Shown here one piece after another: positions 17,288 to 24,474 of a DNA stretch of 64,000 nucleotides; position 1 is the stretch's first letter; each line of letters starts with the position of its first letter. The stretch spans positions 124,001-188,000 of the forward strand of contig NZ_VJYI01000001.1 of NCBI RefSeq assembly GCF_008065375.1. The letters are read 5' to 3'. The notes below the pieces were generated by a model. The model was not told the DNA's origin and ran no database searches. It worked only from the letters and a program-made list of their open reading frames with translations. The position numbers and the translations under genes were made by a program. This DNA is from Nonomuraea sp. SYSU D8015 (GTDB lineage: Bacteria > Actinomycetota > Actinomycetes > Streptosporangiales > Streptosporangiaceae).

Positions 17288-17707
17288 TCACAACAAGCGG
17301 CCGCCCCGAAGCCGCCACTTGACGAACAGCACCCGCATGGGCCCGTTGACGAACAGCCACTGGCCCAGCCAGACGACGGTGAACATCACCGCGAACGCCC
17401 ACCACGACACCGGTCCCTCGACGCCCGGCACCAGGTCGAGGTCCAGCAGCACCCACATGAGCAGCCCCTCCGGCACCGCCGTGAGGAGGCCGAACATCGT
17501 CGGCCAGTCCTTGTCCCAGCGGAACTGCATCAGCAGGTGGTAGAGCAGCTCCCAGCCGACGCCGACCACGGCGACGGCCAGCAGCACGAGATAGGCGTCG
17601 GCGAAGGACATCGGCAGCAGCAGGGTGAGCAGCGCGGTCAGCACCACCCCCACCGTGGCCAGCACGAAGAGCCGGGTCTGCACGCGTCCGGCGAGCGTGG
17701 GGATCAC
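17288..17707 (-). CDS. Small four-helix membrane protein
   Basis: 139 residues with about four membrane segments (VLATVGVVLTALLTLLLPM, AYLVLLAVAVVGVGWELLY, a central pair around EGLLMWVLL, and WWAFAVMFTVVWLGQWLFV). The start is the GTG at 17707, which overlaps the stop of the FAD protein gene (GTGA), so the two are translationally coupled. No family is recognised; the tight pairing suggests that it anchors or serves the FAD protein. Confidence 0.65.
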   Translation of the reverse strand: MIPTLAGRVQTRLFVLATVGVVLTALLTLLLPMSFADAYLVLLAVAVVGVGWELLYHLLMQFRWDKDWPTMFGLLTAVPEGLLMWVLLDLDLVPGVEGPVSWWAFAVMFTVVWLGQWLFVNGPMRVLFVKWRLRGGRLL

Positions 17708-19221
17708 GCGAGCCTCCTGTTCGCCGCCCACTTGAGCCACTGCGACAGCGACCTGACCGGCCCCAGCCCCTTGCAGAACCCGCGTCCGGCCAGGTCGTCG
17801 GCGATGTCGAGGGCGGCGGTCTGCATGCCGAGGAAGCTGTCCACGGCCAGGAAGTGGTTGCCCGCGGTGGCCGCGCCCGAGGCATAGAGCACGCCGTCCC
17901 CGTTCTCCGCGCCGAGCACCTCGAAGTTCGGGCCCACCTGGAGCCGCCCCGCCTTGTTGGGCCGCGCGCCGCCGTGCTTGAGCAGGTCGTCGAGCACGCG
18001 GTGCTCCGGCATGTCGGCCTCGAGCCCGGTGCAGTCGATGATGAAGTCGGAGACGTACTGCATGCCCGCCGAGTTCGCGCTGCGCGTGTGGGTGACCAGC
18101 CGGCCGTCCGGCTGCTGGGCGATGTGCTCGACCACCGCCTGCACCGGGTGGTACCAGCGGCCCTGCCTGGCCCGGTGCATCTGCTCCTGCCAGCGGGCAA
18201 GCTTCGGCGTGGTGGTCCCCGCGACCACCTTGGCCAGCTCGGCCCGCCGCTCGGGCGACGCCTTGCGGAACTGGGCCTTCAGCTGGCCGCCGAACGCCGA
18301 CTTCGGCATGGTGAACGCCTGGTAGGCCCATCCGTCGCCGCCCTTGCGCCGCATGAACAGGTGCGGCCCGTGCGACCCGGTGACGTACGTGCGGAAGAGG
18401 TGCACGATCTGGGTCTGCAGCCCGTACCGCTCCCTGTCGTCCATGAGCCGCTGCAGCACGCGCGAGGCCACGATCCCGGCGCCCCGCACGACCACCACGC
18501 CCGGCCGCTTACGGAGCTGGTCGTAGACGTGCTCGTGCGGCTCGTAGGCGTTGACCACGCGATAGCGCTCGTTCTGCCGCTGCCGGAACTCCTGCAGGTC
18601 GTCGAGGAACTTCAGCCCCGGATAGCCGACGGCCAGGTGCACGTAGTGGGAGCGCAGCGCCACCCGCTTGGTCGGCGAGGTGCCGGGCGGCGGGGTCAGC
18701 ACGGTGAAGTAGCCCCCGCCCAGCCGCTTCCTGACCATGCGGACCTGGCCCTTGACCAGCATCTCCCAGTAGCCGATGCGGTCGGCCTCGCGCTTCACGG
18801 TCCACGTGACCATCCCGGCCTTCGGGCTGTAGAAGTCGGCCAGGATCGGCTCGGTGAGCACCTGGAGCAGCGGCTTGAGGGAACGTTCCTGCCACGCCTC
18901 CTGCACCGCGTACGACGGGAAGCCCCAGATGTTGTCCGGCCGGGCGCCCGAGTCCGAGCGGATGCGCTCATGGGCCGGCAGCTGCGACACGCGCGTCAGG
19001 TATTCCCACGTCTGCCAGGGCGTGTCGCTGGTCGACAGCACCCGCATGGCCGACGTCGCCACGCCGCGAATGCGCAGCACGTCCACCAGTGTGAACGAAC
19101 CCAGGCCACCGCCCACCGACACCAGCGGCATGTCGTAGACGGGGATGCCCGCCGACTCCACCAGCCCGTCGGCCCAGACGGAGGAGTGGAGCAACTCCGG
19201 CGTCAGATCTCCCCAGGACAC
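17704..19221 (-). CDS. FAD/NAD(P)-binding oxidoreductase, function unknown
   Basis: 505 residues. A nucleotide-binding glycine motif lies near residues 36-43 (SVGGGLGS) and a second potential one appears mid-protein (VVVRGAGIVASR). A conserved-looking IIDCTGLEAD stretch and a C-terminal LYASGAATAGNHFLAVDS segment fit the final FAD-contacting part of class B-type flavoproteins. There is no signal peptide. The GTG start at 19221 has no good ribosome site, so a leaderless transcript or another start is possible. It is coupled to the downstream membrane gene. Confidence 0.65.
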   Translation of the reverse strand: MSWGDLTPELLHSSVWADGLVESAGIPVYDMPLVSVGGGLGSFTLVDVLRIRGVATSAMRVLSTSDTPWQTWEYLTRVSQLPAHERIRSDSGARPDNIWGFPSYAVQEAWQERSLKPLLQVLTEPILADFYSPKAGMVTWTVKREADRIGYWEMLVKGQVRMVRKRLGGGYFTVLTPPPGTSPTKRVALRSHYVHLAVGYPGLKFLDDLQEFRQRQNERYRVVNAYEPHEHVYDQLRKRPGVVVVRGAGIVASRVLQRLMDDRERYGLQTQIVHLFRTYVTGSHGPHLFMRRKGGDGWAYQAFTMPKSAFGGQLKAQFRKASPERRAELAKVVAGTTTPKLARWQEQMHRARQGRWYHPVQAVVEHIAQQPDGRLVTHTRSANSAGMQYVSDFIIDCTGLEADMPEHRVLDDLLKHGGARPNKAGRLQVGPNFEVLGAENGDGVLYASGAATAGNHFLAVDSFLGMQTAALDIADDLAGRGFCKGLGPVRSLSQWLKWAANRRLA

Positions 19222-19225
19222 GAGA

Positions 19226-19257
19226 GCTAAAGGTAGCGTAAAGGACCTTTACTTAGC
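19226..19257 (-). promoter_or_regulatory. Palindromic operator candidate upstream of the FAD oxidoreductase
   Basis: GTAAAGG (19238-19244) and CCTTTAC (19246-19252) flank a single base. Outer half-sites GCTAA (19226-19230) and TTAGC (19253-19257) extend the symmetry, except for a 7-base asymmetry on the left. The block is A/T-rich within GC-rich DNA and begins 5 bases before the GTG start. It may be a repressor site or promoter element. It does not match the iron-box consensus I know. Confidence 0.45.
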
Positions 19258-19259
19258 AT

Positions 19260-20078
19260 TTAGTCCCACCAGAATGACCATGCGTGTCCGCCGATGATCT
19301 GCTCGGCGTAGCCCTGGAGGTCACCGGGGCCCTGGACGACGTTGTCCGGGCAGAACGTCCAGTGCTCGGCCGCCACGTGCAGCGCGTGCTCGTGATCGAC
19401 CGGCGGTGCGGCGACGCTCAGGTCCAGCGTGTTGAACCCGACGCTCACCACCCGCGCCCCGAACCTGTCCTCCCAGCTGCGCACCACGGCCGCCATCGGC
19501 ACCATCCACTCGTTGTGGTGCAGCGCGCCCTGCCAGCCCATGACCGCCAGCGCGTCGGCACCCCTGGCCGCCGCGACCAGGCCGAGCGGCATGCCCTTGG
19601 CGGCCAGCTGGCCGGCGTACCAGTCGGCGACCGCCTCCGGGTCGGCCTTGAGCACGCCGGGCGGCGCGAGCCCCGGGCAGATCGCGCCGTACGGCTCCAG
19701 CTCGTCCAGCGCGTCCGGCGGCATCTGCGCCACCCACTCCTGCCACACCTCGGCCATGAAGCCCTCGGCGGTGAAGTGGTCGATCTGGCGGGGATCGTCC
19801 GGCACGACCTGCCCGACCCCCCAGGGCTGCGCCGACTCGTCCAGCAGCAGCGGCCACAGCCCGCTGTGCGGATGCCACTCCCGCAGGCGCGCCCAGTCCT
19901 CGCCGGTCGCGTGACCGTCGCTCATCCAGAACGCCGGCCTGGCCGCCTCACCCTGCCGGGTGTATCCGGGATCGGGCCAGACCACGTCGCCCGGGGGCAG
20001 GGAGGCGCCCAGCCTCCGCCCCCCGCCGCCGTCGGGGAACAGCCGGCACAGCTCACGTGGCAGCCGGTGATCGTTCAT
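19260..20078 (-). CDS. DUF4253 domain protein
   Basis: 272 residues. The C-terminal half shows the DUF4253 pattern clearly: VVRSWEDRFGARVVSVGFNTL, then HALHVAAEHWTFCPDN, ending in QIIGGHAWSFWWD. The family is widespread in actinomycetes and its function is not established. The N-terminal half is variable and rich in Pro/Gly/Trp. The gene is followed after 38 bp by the FAD oxidoreductase on the same strand, separated by the palindrome at 19226-19257, and is divergent from a HAD phosphatase gene. Confidence 0.85.
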   Translation of the reverse strand: MNDHRLPRELCRLFPDGGGGRRLGASLPPGDVVWPDPGYTRQGEAARPAFWMSDGHATGEDWARLREWHPHSGLWPLLLDESAQPWGVGQVVPDDPRQIDHFTAEGFMAEVWQEWVAQMPPDALDELEPYGAICPGLAPPGVLKADPEAVADWYAGQLAAKGMPLGLVAAARGADALAVMGWQGALHHNEWMVPMAAVVRSWEDRFGARVVSVGFNTLDLSVAAPPVDHEHALHVAAEHWTFCPDNVVQGPGDLQGYAEQIIGGHAWSFWWD

Positions 20079-20169
20079 GCCCTACCGTTCCGATACCGAA
20101 TCCTGTCTCGGAGATGGTAGTGCGGCCGGTCGCCCCGACACCGTCGGCGGTAGGCGAAAATAAACGGTT

Positions 20170-20748
20170 GTGATCCCCTTTGCCGCGGTACTCACCGACC
20201 TCGACGGCGTTCTGCGCCATTTCGATCATGCCGCCCAGGCCGACATCGAGGCCCGCTACGGCCTCCCGCTCATGAAGACCGCTCTCGACCCCGAGCTGAT
20301 CATGCCTCCCACGCTGGGCCAGGTCACCGAGGAGCAGTGGTTCGAGTCGATCGTGGTGGCGCTGGGCGGCGACGACCGCGCCCGCCGCGCCGTCGCCGAG
20401 TTCGCGCAGATCCGTTACTGGGTGGACGAGGAGGTCAGGGCGCTGCTGGCCCGCGTTCAGCAGTACGTGCCCGTGGTGATCGTGACCAACGCCATGGACA
20501 AGATCGAGGAGCAGCTCGACCGGCTGGGGCTCACGTATTTCGCCGACGACGTGGTCAGCAGCGCCAGGGTCGGCGTGGCCAAGCCCGACCGGCGCATCTA
20601 CGAGATCGCCGCCGAGCGCGCCGGCGCCCCGCCGGAGCGCTGCCTGTTCGTCGACGACCGGCTCCCGAACGTGGAGGCCGCCAGGGCGCTCGGCATGACC
20701 GGCGTCCACTACCGCACGATCGCGGACCTGGCGGCCGTGCTCCCCTAG
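20170..20748 (+). CDS. HAD-superfamily hydrolase
   Basis: 192 residues with the four HAD motifs: nucleophile DLDGV near residue 9, VIVTNAMDK (motif II), the Lys in GVAKPD (motif III), and VDDRLPNVEAAR (motif IV). A helical cap lies between motifs I and II, as in subclass IA phosphatases. The substrate is unknown, as usual for this family. The GTG at 20170 is the only start before motif I. The 3' end overlaps the convergent tenA stop by 4 bp. Confidence 0.85.
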   Translation: MIPFAAVLTDLDGVLRHFDHAAQADIEARYGLPLMKTALDPELIMPPTLGQVTEEQWFESIVVALGGDDRARRAVAEFAQIRYWVDEEVRALLARVQQYVPVVIVTNAMDKIEEQLDRLGLTYFADDVVSSARVGVAKPDRRIYEIAAERAGAPPERCLFVDDRLPNVEAARALGMTGVHYRTIADLAAVLP

Positions 20749-21395
20749 CCCCGGCCCAGGGCCATGTCGAAGAAGGCCCGTTCCAGCTCGACGGCCCGGC
20801 GGAACACGCTCAGGACCTCCTGCCGCCGCGCCTCGTCGAGCCCTGCGCCGAGCCGGTCCAGCTCGCCGCGCAGGAACGCGACCCACCCCCGGAACTCCGC
20901 GCCCTCGTGCAGCTCGATCCACTCCCGGTGCACGAAGCTTTCGGGCAGCGGCTCCTCGGCCCGCGACGCCCAGCCTAGGTAACACCACTCGGCCACGCAC
21001 AGCACCGCGGCGATCAGCAGGTAGTCCTGCCGGGCCCGCACCTCGTCCATGAGCTCCCGGAACGCCACGGTCACCGGCTCCAGCGGCACCTCCGTCCGCC
21101 CGCCCAGCTCCGCCAGCGCCCGGTGGAAATACGTCTTCTCCTCGGTGGTCGCCACCTGCCCGAGGAACTTCCCGTACGGCACCCGCGCCTCGAACGTGTC
21201 GGCGCTCGCCACGGCCGCACCGAGCAGGGCCGTGAAGGAGTCCACGAACTGGAAGTCCTGCTCCAGGTAGCGCCGCATGTCGTCGTCGGCCGCCGTGCCC
21301 GTCGTGATCGCCATGGCGAACGGGTGCGTCACGACCGCCGTCCACTCCGGTTCGCACTGCTCCCGGAGCCATTCACTGAAGGATCGTTCATTCAC
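20745..21395 (-). CDS. tenA: TenA/thiaminase-II family protein
   Basis: 216 residues, all-helical, with the TenA pattern: FSEWLREQCEPEW at the start, YLEQDFQFVDSF, a Cys-bearing central helix (AAVLCVAEWCYLGWA) where the family has its nucleophile, and a late LERAFFDMAL carrying the conserved Glu region. TenA proteins hydrolyse aminopyrimidines for thiamin salvage, or act as thiaminase II. No thi genes or TPP riboswitch were found here, so salvage is inferred. The GTG at 21395 is the best start, although no ribosome site is visible and a hairpin at 21406-21441 lies just upstream. Confidence 0.75.
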   Translation of the reverse strand: MNERSFSEWLREQCEPEWTAVVTHPFAMAITTGTAADDDMRRYLEQDFQFVDSFTALLGAAVASADTFEARVPYGKFLGQVATTEEKTYFHRALAELGGRTEVPLEPVTVAFRELMDEVRARQDYLLIAAVLCVAEWCYLGWASRAEEPLPESFVHREWIELHEGAEFRGWVAFLRGELDRLGAGLDEARRQEVLSVFRRAVELERAFFDMALGRG

Positions 21396-21405
21396 GCAGT
21401 GGTTT

Positions 21406-21508
21406 GTTTCCGGCGCGGCTCGCGCCAACCGCGCCGGAAACGTCGGGGGACCGCCGCCCCCCGCCTTCTGTCGGCGAGCTGCGCTCCTCGCCAGACAGGG
21501 GGCGGCGG
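21406..21508 (-). terminator. Two strong hairpins between the beta-propeller gene and tenA
   Basis: On the minus strand the first structure after the beta-propeller stop is a long stem. The outer arms are 21499-21508 with 21451-21460 (10 bp), and the inner arms are 21487-21498 with 21468-21478 (11 pairs, one bulge). A second perfect 13-bp stem follows (21429-21441 with 21406-21418). The first is a convincing terminator. The second ends only 11 bases from the tenA start and could instead affect its translation. Confidence 0.7.
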
Positions 21509-21523
21509 CGTGAGAGCGCCTGT

Positions 21524-22690
21524 CTAGTACCCGCCGTACGGATTCTGGGAGGACGGCGAGGTAGAAGGGGCGCTCGACTGGTGGCCGGACGGATGGTTCG
21601 TCGGCGTGGGAGTGGAGGACGAGCTGGATCCCGTGCCGCCGCCCGTGGACGTCGGCTTCACACCCTGCGGGGAGATGACGCCGATCAGGCCGTGCTTGGT
21701 GCCGTCGATGCCGGCGGAGAACCACAGGGACTTCTCGCCGCCGACGGCCGCGGTGCCCGGCTCCAGGTCCCACAGGCCCGGCAGCACGATCGGCTTGCCG
21801 TTGCCGTCACGCAGCGCCCCGAGGTGACGGTTGCGCTTGTACGCGTGCACGGTGCCGTCGCCGAAGTTGCCGATCAGCAGCGCGCCGGCGTACGGGCTGC
21901 CCCAGCCCTTCGGGGCCTCGGTGATGCCCCAGGGGGCGTTGAGCCCGACTCTGGAGATGCGGCCGGTGAGGCGGCCGGAGGCGTTGAAGCGGCTCACGAA
22001 GCCCTTGCCGTTGCCGAAGACCGGCTTGCCGGTGGACGGGTCGCGCAGCGCGTAGGCCACCCAGACGCTGCCGTGGGCCACCGCCACGTTGTAGGCGTGG
22101 TAGCCCTCCGGCAGGGCGCGGTCGTGGAACTGCGTGCGCCCGAGGCGGATGCGCCGGAAGTCGTCGTCGAAGGCGTGGATGCGGCCGCCGGCGAAGTCGG
22201 CGGCCAGCAGGAATTCCTCGTCGTCCTCGGTCCGGACGAGCTCCAGGCCCTTATAGTCGGCGCCGCGCGTGAACGCCGCGATGATCGCGTTCTTCGGGTC
22301 CACCTCGGCGTTCCAGCCGGTGATGGCGCCGCTCGGGCTGGAGAAGATGAAGGTGGCGGGCTTGCCCTTCACGGTGAAGCCTTCGCCGTCGTTGAACACC
22401 TGGCCGGTGGGGGCTCCGCCGGGGATCCACACCTCGGTCTGCTCTTTCTGGCCTGTGCCCGAGTAGACGGTGGCGGTGCCGGTGCCGGTGTTGGAGACCC
22501 ACAGCGTCTTGCCCATGGCCAGGCCCCACGGGTTGACGACCTTGGGGTCGGTGACCTGGGCCTTGCCCTGAACATCCGACACAAGGCTGTGCACGTCGAA
22601 AAGAGTCCTGGTGGTGGCGTGTGCGGGAGTGGTGAGAGTCGCTCCCAAGACGACCGCAACAGCGCAGAGTGTGATGATGCGTGGCCGCAT
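21524..22690 (-). CDS. Secreted beta-propeller protein, TIGR03118-like
   Basis: 388 residues. A signal peptide occupies residues 1-25 (VAVVLGATLTTPAHA). The body has repeating blades with motifs such as NPWGLAMG, FNDGEGFTV, LLAADFAGGRIHAFD, APWGITEAPKGWG and LLIGNFGDGTVHAY, matching the TIGR03118 family of secreted proteins of unknown function. The last 50 residues are a Ser/Thr/Pro/Gly-rich tail that may span the cell wall or be disordered. TAGGAGG precedes the ATG. It is monocistronic by the downstream hairpins and divergent from ppgK. Confidence 0.8.
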   Translation of the reverse strand: MRPRIITLCAVAVVLGATLTTPAHATTRTLFDVHSLVSDVQGKAQVTDPKVVNPWGLAMGKTLWVSNTGTGTATVYSGTGQKEQTEVWIPGGAPTGQVFNDGEGFTVKGKPATFIFSSPSGAITGWNAEVDPKNAIIAAFTRGADYKGLELVRTEDDEEFLLAADFAGGRIHAFDDDFRRIRLGRTQFHDRALPEGYHAYNVAVAHGSVWVAYALRDPSTGKPVFGNGKGFVSRFNASGRLTGRISRVGLNAPWGITEAPKGWGSPYAGALLIGNFGDGTVHAYKRNRHLGALRDGNGKPIVLPGLWDLEPGTAAVGGEKSLWFSAGIDGTKHGLIGVISPQGVKPTSTGGGTGSSSSSTPTPTNHPSGHQSSAPSTSPSSQNPYGGY

Positions 22691-22813
22691 CCGGTGCCTC
22701 CTAGTTAGCGCTTGTGACGCGAGATACGCGGAGGGCCGGAGGCGGGTTCATCCGGGGTTGCTGGAAATATCGAGAGGTGAGTTTCTCCGTGTCATGCGGG
22801 GAGAAGGAGGAGC

Positions 22814-23530
22814 ATGAACGTCTTGGGCATCGACATCGGCGGTTCGGGGATCAAGGGCGCCCCGGTGGACACCGAGGCCGGCCGCCTGGTCGAGGAGCGC
22901 CTGCGCGTCCCCACGCCGCAGCCGTCCGCGCCGGGGGAAGTGGCCGGCGCGGTGGCGGACATCGTCAAGCATTTCGACTGGACCGGCCCGGTCGGCGTCA
23001 CGTTTCCCGGTGTCGTCGTGGACGGCGTCGTGCGGTCGGCCGCCAACGTCGACCGCTCGTGGATCGGCGTGGACGCGGCCGCGTTGTTCGGCGGGGCGAG
23101 CGTGCTCAACGACGCCGACGCCGCCGGGGTCGCCGAGATGAGGTTCGGCTGCGGGCGCGAGCAGCGGGGCACCGTGCTGATGCTGACGTTCGGGACGGGG
23201 ATCGGCAGCGCGTTGTTCATCGACGGGAGGCTGGTGCCCAACACCGAGCTGGGACACCTTCAACTGCACGGCAAGGACGCCGAGCACCGGGCCTCGGCGC
23301 GGGCCCGGGAGGAGCACGAGCTGAGCTGGGAGACGTGGGCCGAGCGGGTGCAGGAATACCTGGAGCACGTCGAGATGCTCTTCTCGCCGGCGTTGATCGT
23401 GATCGGCGGGGGAGTGAGCAAGAAGGCCGCCAAGTTCCTCCCGCACATCACGCTCAGCACCCCCGTGGAGCCGGCCATGCTCCAGAACGAGGCGGGCATC
23501 ATCGGCGCGGCCCTCGCCGCGCGGCCCTGA
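22814..23530 (+). CDS. ppgK: Polyphosphate glucokinase (ROK family)
   Basis: 238 residues. The N-terminal phosphate-binding motif GIDIGGSGIKGA is followed by VGVTFPG, the NDADAAG block that holds the catalytic Asp, and LTFGTGIGSAL, in the order seen in actinobacterial PpgK. The length (about 240-260 in relatives) and the absence of the ROK zinc motif fit this subgroup. The enzyme phosphorylates glucose using polyphosphate (and ATP), feeding glycolysis in the cytoplasm. GAAGGAGG precedes the ATG. Gene is alone, between the divergent beta-propeller gene and convergent marR. Confidence 0.88.
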   Translation: MNVLGIDIGGSGIKGAPVDTEAGRLVEERLRVPTPQPSAPGEVAGAVADIVKHFDWTGPVGVTFPGVVVDGVVRSAANVDRSWIGVDAAALFGGASVLNDADAAGVAEMRFGCGREQRGTVLMLTFGTGIGSALFIDGRLVPNTELGHLQLHGKDAEHRASARAREEHELSWETWAERVQEYLEHVEMLFSPALIVIGGGVSKKAAKFLPHITLSTPVEPAMLQNEAGIIGAALAARP

Positions 23531-23534
23531 ACCG

Positions 23535-23966
23535 TCACTCCTGCAGGGCCTCGGCCATCGCCTCCAGCTGGATCAGGAGCGCCTCCGCCTGGGCGGTGGT
23601 CAGGAAGGCCGTCATGCGGCGCTCGATCGCCGTCACGTCGGCCCTGGCCGCCTCCAGGAGTCGCTCCCCGGCGGCCGTCAGCCGGGTCTCCAGGGCGCGG
23701 CCCGACGCGGCCGTCGAGGGGCGGTCCACCAGCCCGGCCTCCTGGAGGTTGCGCAGCACCACGTTCATCGACTGCCGCGTCACGAACGCGCCGCGCGCCA
23801 GCTCGGCGTTCGACAGCCCGGGCCGCTGCCCGAGCAGCTCCAGGCATGCGTACTGAGGCGTGGTGAGCCCGTGCCGGCGCAGCGCGCCGTCCATGGCGGC
23901 CCGCAGCGCCGCCTGCACCCGCTTGAGCTGGTAGCCGATGCTACGGCCGAGGTCTTCTTGCGTCAT
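23535..23966 (-). CDS. MarR-family transcriptional regulator
   Basis: 143 residues with the MarR winged helix: helix-turn-helix around 45-75 (GLSNAELARGAFVTRQSMNVVLRNLQEAGLV), then a wing and a long C-terminal dimerisation helix. It is divergent from the VOC protein gene, and its start codon touches a double palindrome (23966-24009), so autorepression and joint control of the VOC gene are likely. The signal is unknown. Confidence 0.9.
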   Translation of the reverse strand: MTQEDLGRSIGYQLKRVQAALRAAMDGALRRHGLTTPQYACLELLGQRPGLSNAELARGAFVTRQSMNVVLRNLQEAGLVDRPSTAASGRALETRLTAAGERLLEAARADVTAIERRMTAFLTTAQAEALLIQLEAMAEALQE

Positions 23967-24009
23967 GTCAGGATTTTGACATATGCTTCCCTATGTCAAA
24001 GTCCTGACA
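23966..24009. promoter_or_regulatory. Double MarR operator between marR and the VOC gene
   Basis: Two copies of TGTCA-N6-TGACA lie at 23966-23981 and 23994-24009. Together they form an 18-bp inverted repeat (23966-23983 with 23992-24009, one mismatch, 8-base spacer). The block starts at the marR start codon and ends 17 bases before the VOC ATG. Two dimer sites on about the same DNA face (28 bp apart) suggest cooperative autorepression. Confidence 0.8.
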
Positions 24010-24026
24010 TCGCAAAGGAGCCCCCC

Positions 24027-24386
24027 ATGACCGTCACCGGAGTCGACTTCGTCGCCCTGCAGGTCCGCGACCTCGACAAGGCGGCCGCGTTCTACGAGAC
24101 GCGCCTCGGCCTCAAGCGCGATCCCTCCGGGCCGCCGCACGCGGTCGTGTTCGCGACCGAGCCCATCCCGTTCGCCGTGCGCGAGCCGCTGCCCGGCGTC
24201 GAACTGCCCGAGCACCCGGGCGCCGGCGTGGCGCTCTGGCTCAAGAGCGACGACGCCCAGCGGCTCCACGACGAGCTGGCCGCGGCGGGCGTCCAGGTCG
24301 TGGCGCCGCCGGTCGACGGGCCGTTCGGCCGCACGTTCTCCTTCGCCGACCCCGAGGGCTACATGATCACCGTGCACGACGGCTGA
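24027..24386 (+). CDS. VOC/glyoxalase-fold protein
   Basis: 119 residues with the two beta-alpha-beta-beta-beta modules of the vicinal-oxygen-chelate fold: GVDFVALQVRDLDKAAAFYE at the start, VALWLKSDDAQRLHDEL in the middle, and FSFADPEGYMITVHDG at the end, where the last Glu is usually a metal ligand. Members include glyoxalase I, fosfomycin/bleomycin resistance proteins and dioxygenases; the MarR neighbour suggests detoxification of a small molecule. The ATG at 24027 has AAAGGAG just upstream. Confidence 0.82.
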   Translation: MTVTGVDFVALQVRDLDKAAAFYETRLGLKRDPSGPPHAVVFATEPIPFAVREPLPGVELPEHPGAGVALWLKSDDAQRLHDELAAAGVQVVAPPVDGPFGRTFSFADPEGYMITVHDG

Positions 24387-24474
24387 GGCGATATTGGGAT
24401 GCGCGGGGCGGCGCGGTCGGGCACCATGGGCGGTTGGCTCCGGGGAAGCGGGGCTCAAATATCCTGAAAGCAGT

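Noticed and set aside
19226..19257. Iron (DmdR/IdeR) box before the FAD oxidoreductase
   Set aside because: The core GTAAAGG-A-CCTTTAC does not fit the TTAGGTTAG-type consensus, and no siderophore genes adjoin.
21396..21523. TPP riboswitch upstream of tenA
   Set aside because: The conserved CUGAGA and ACCUGA boxes are missing; only GC-rich hairpins are present.
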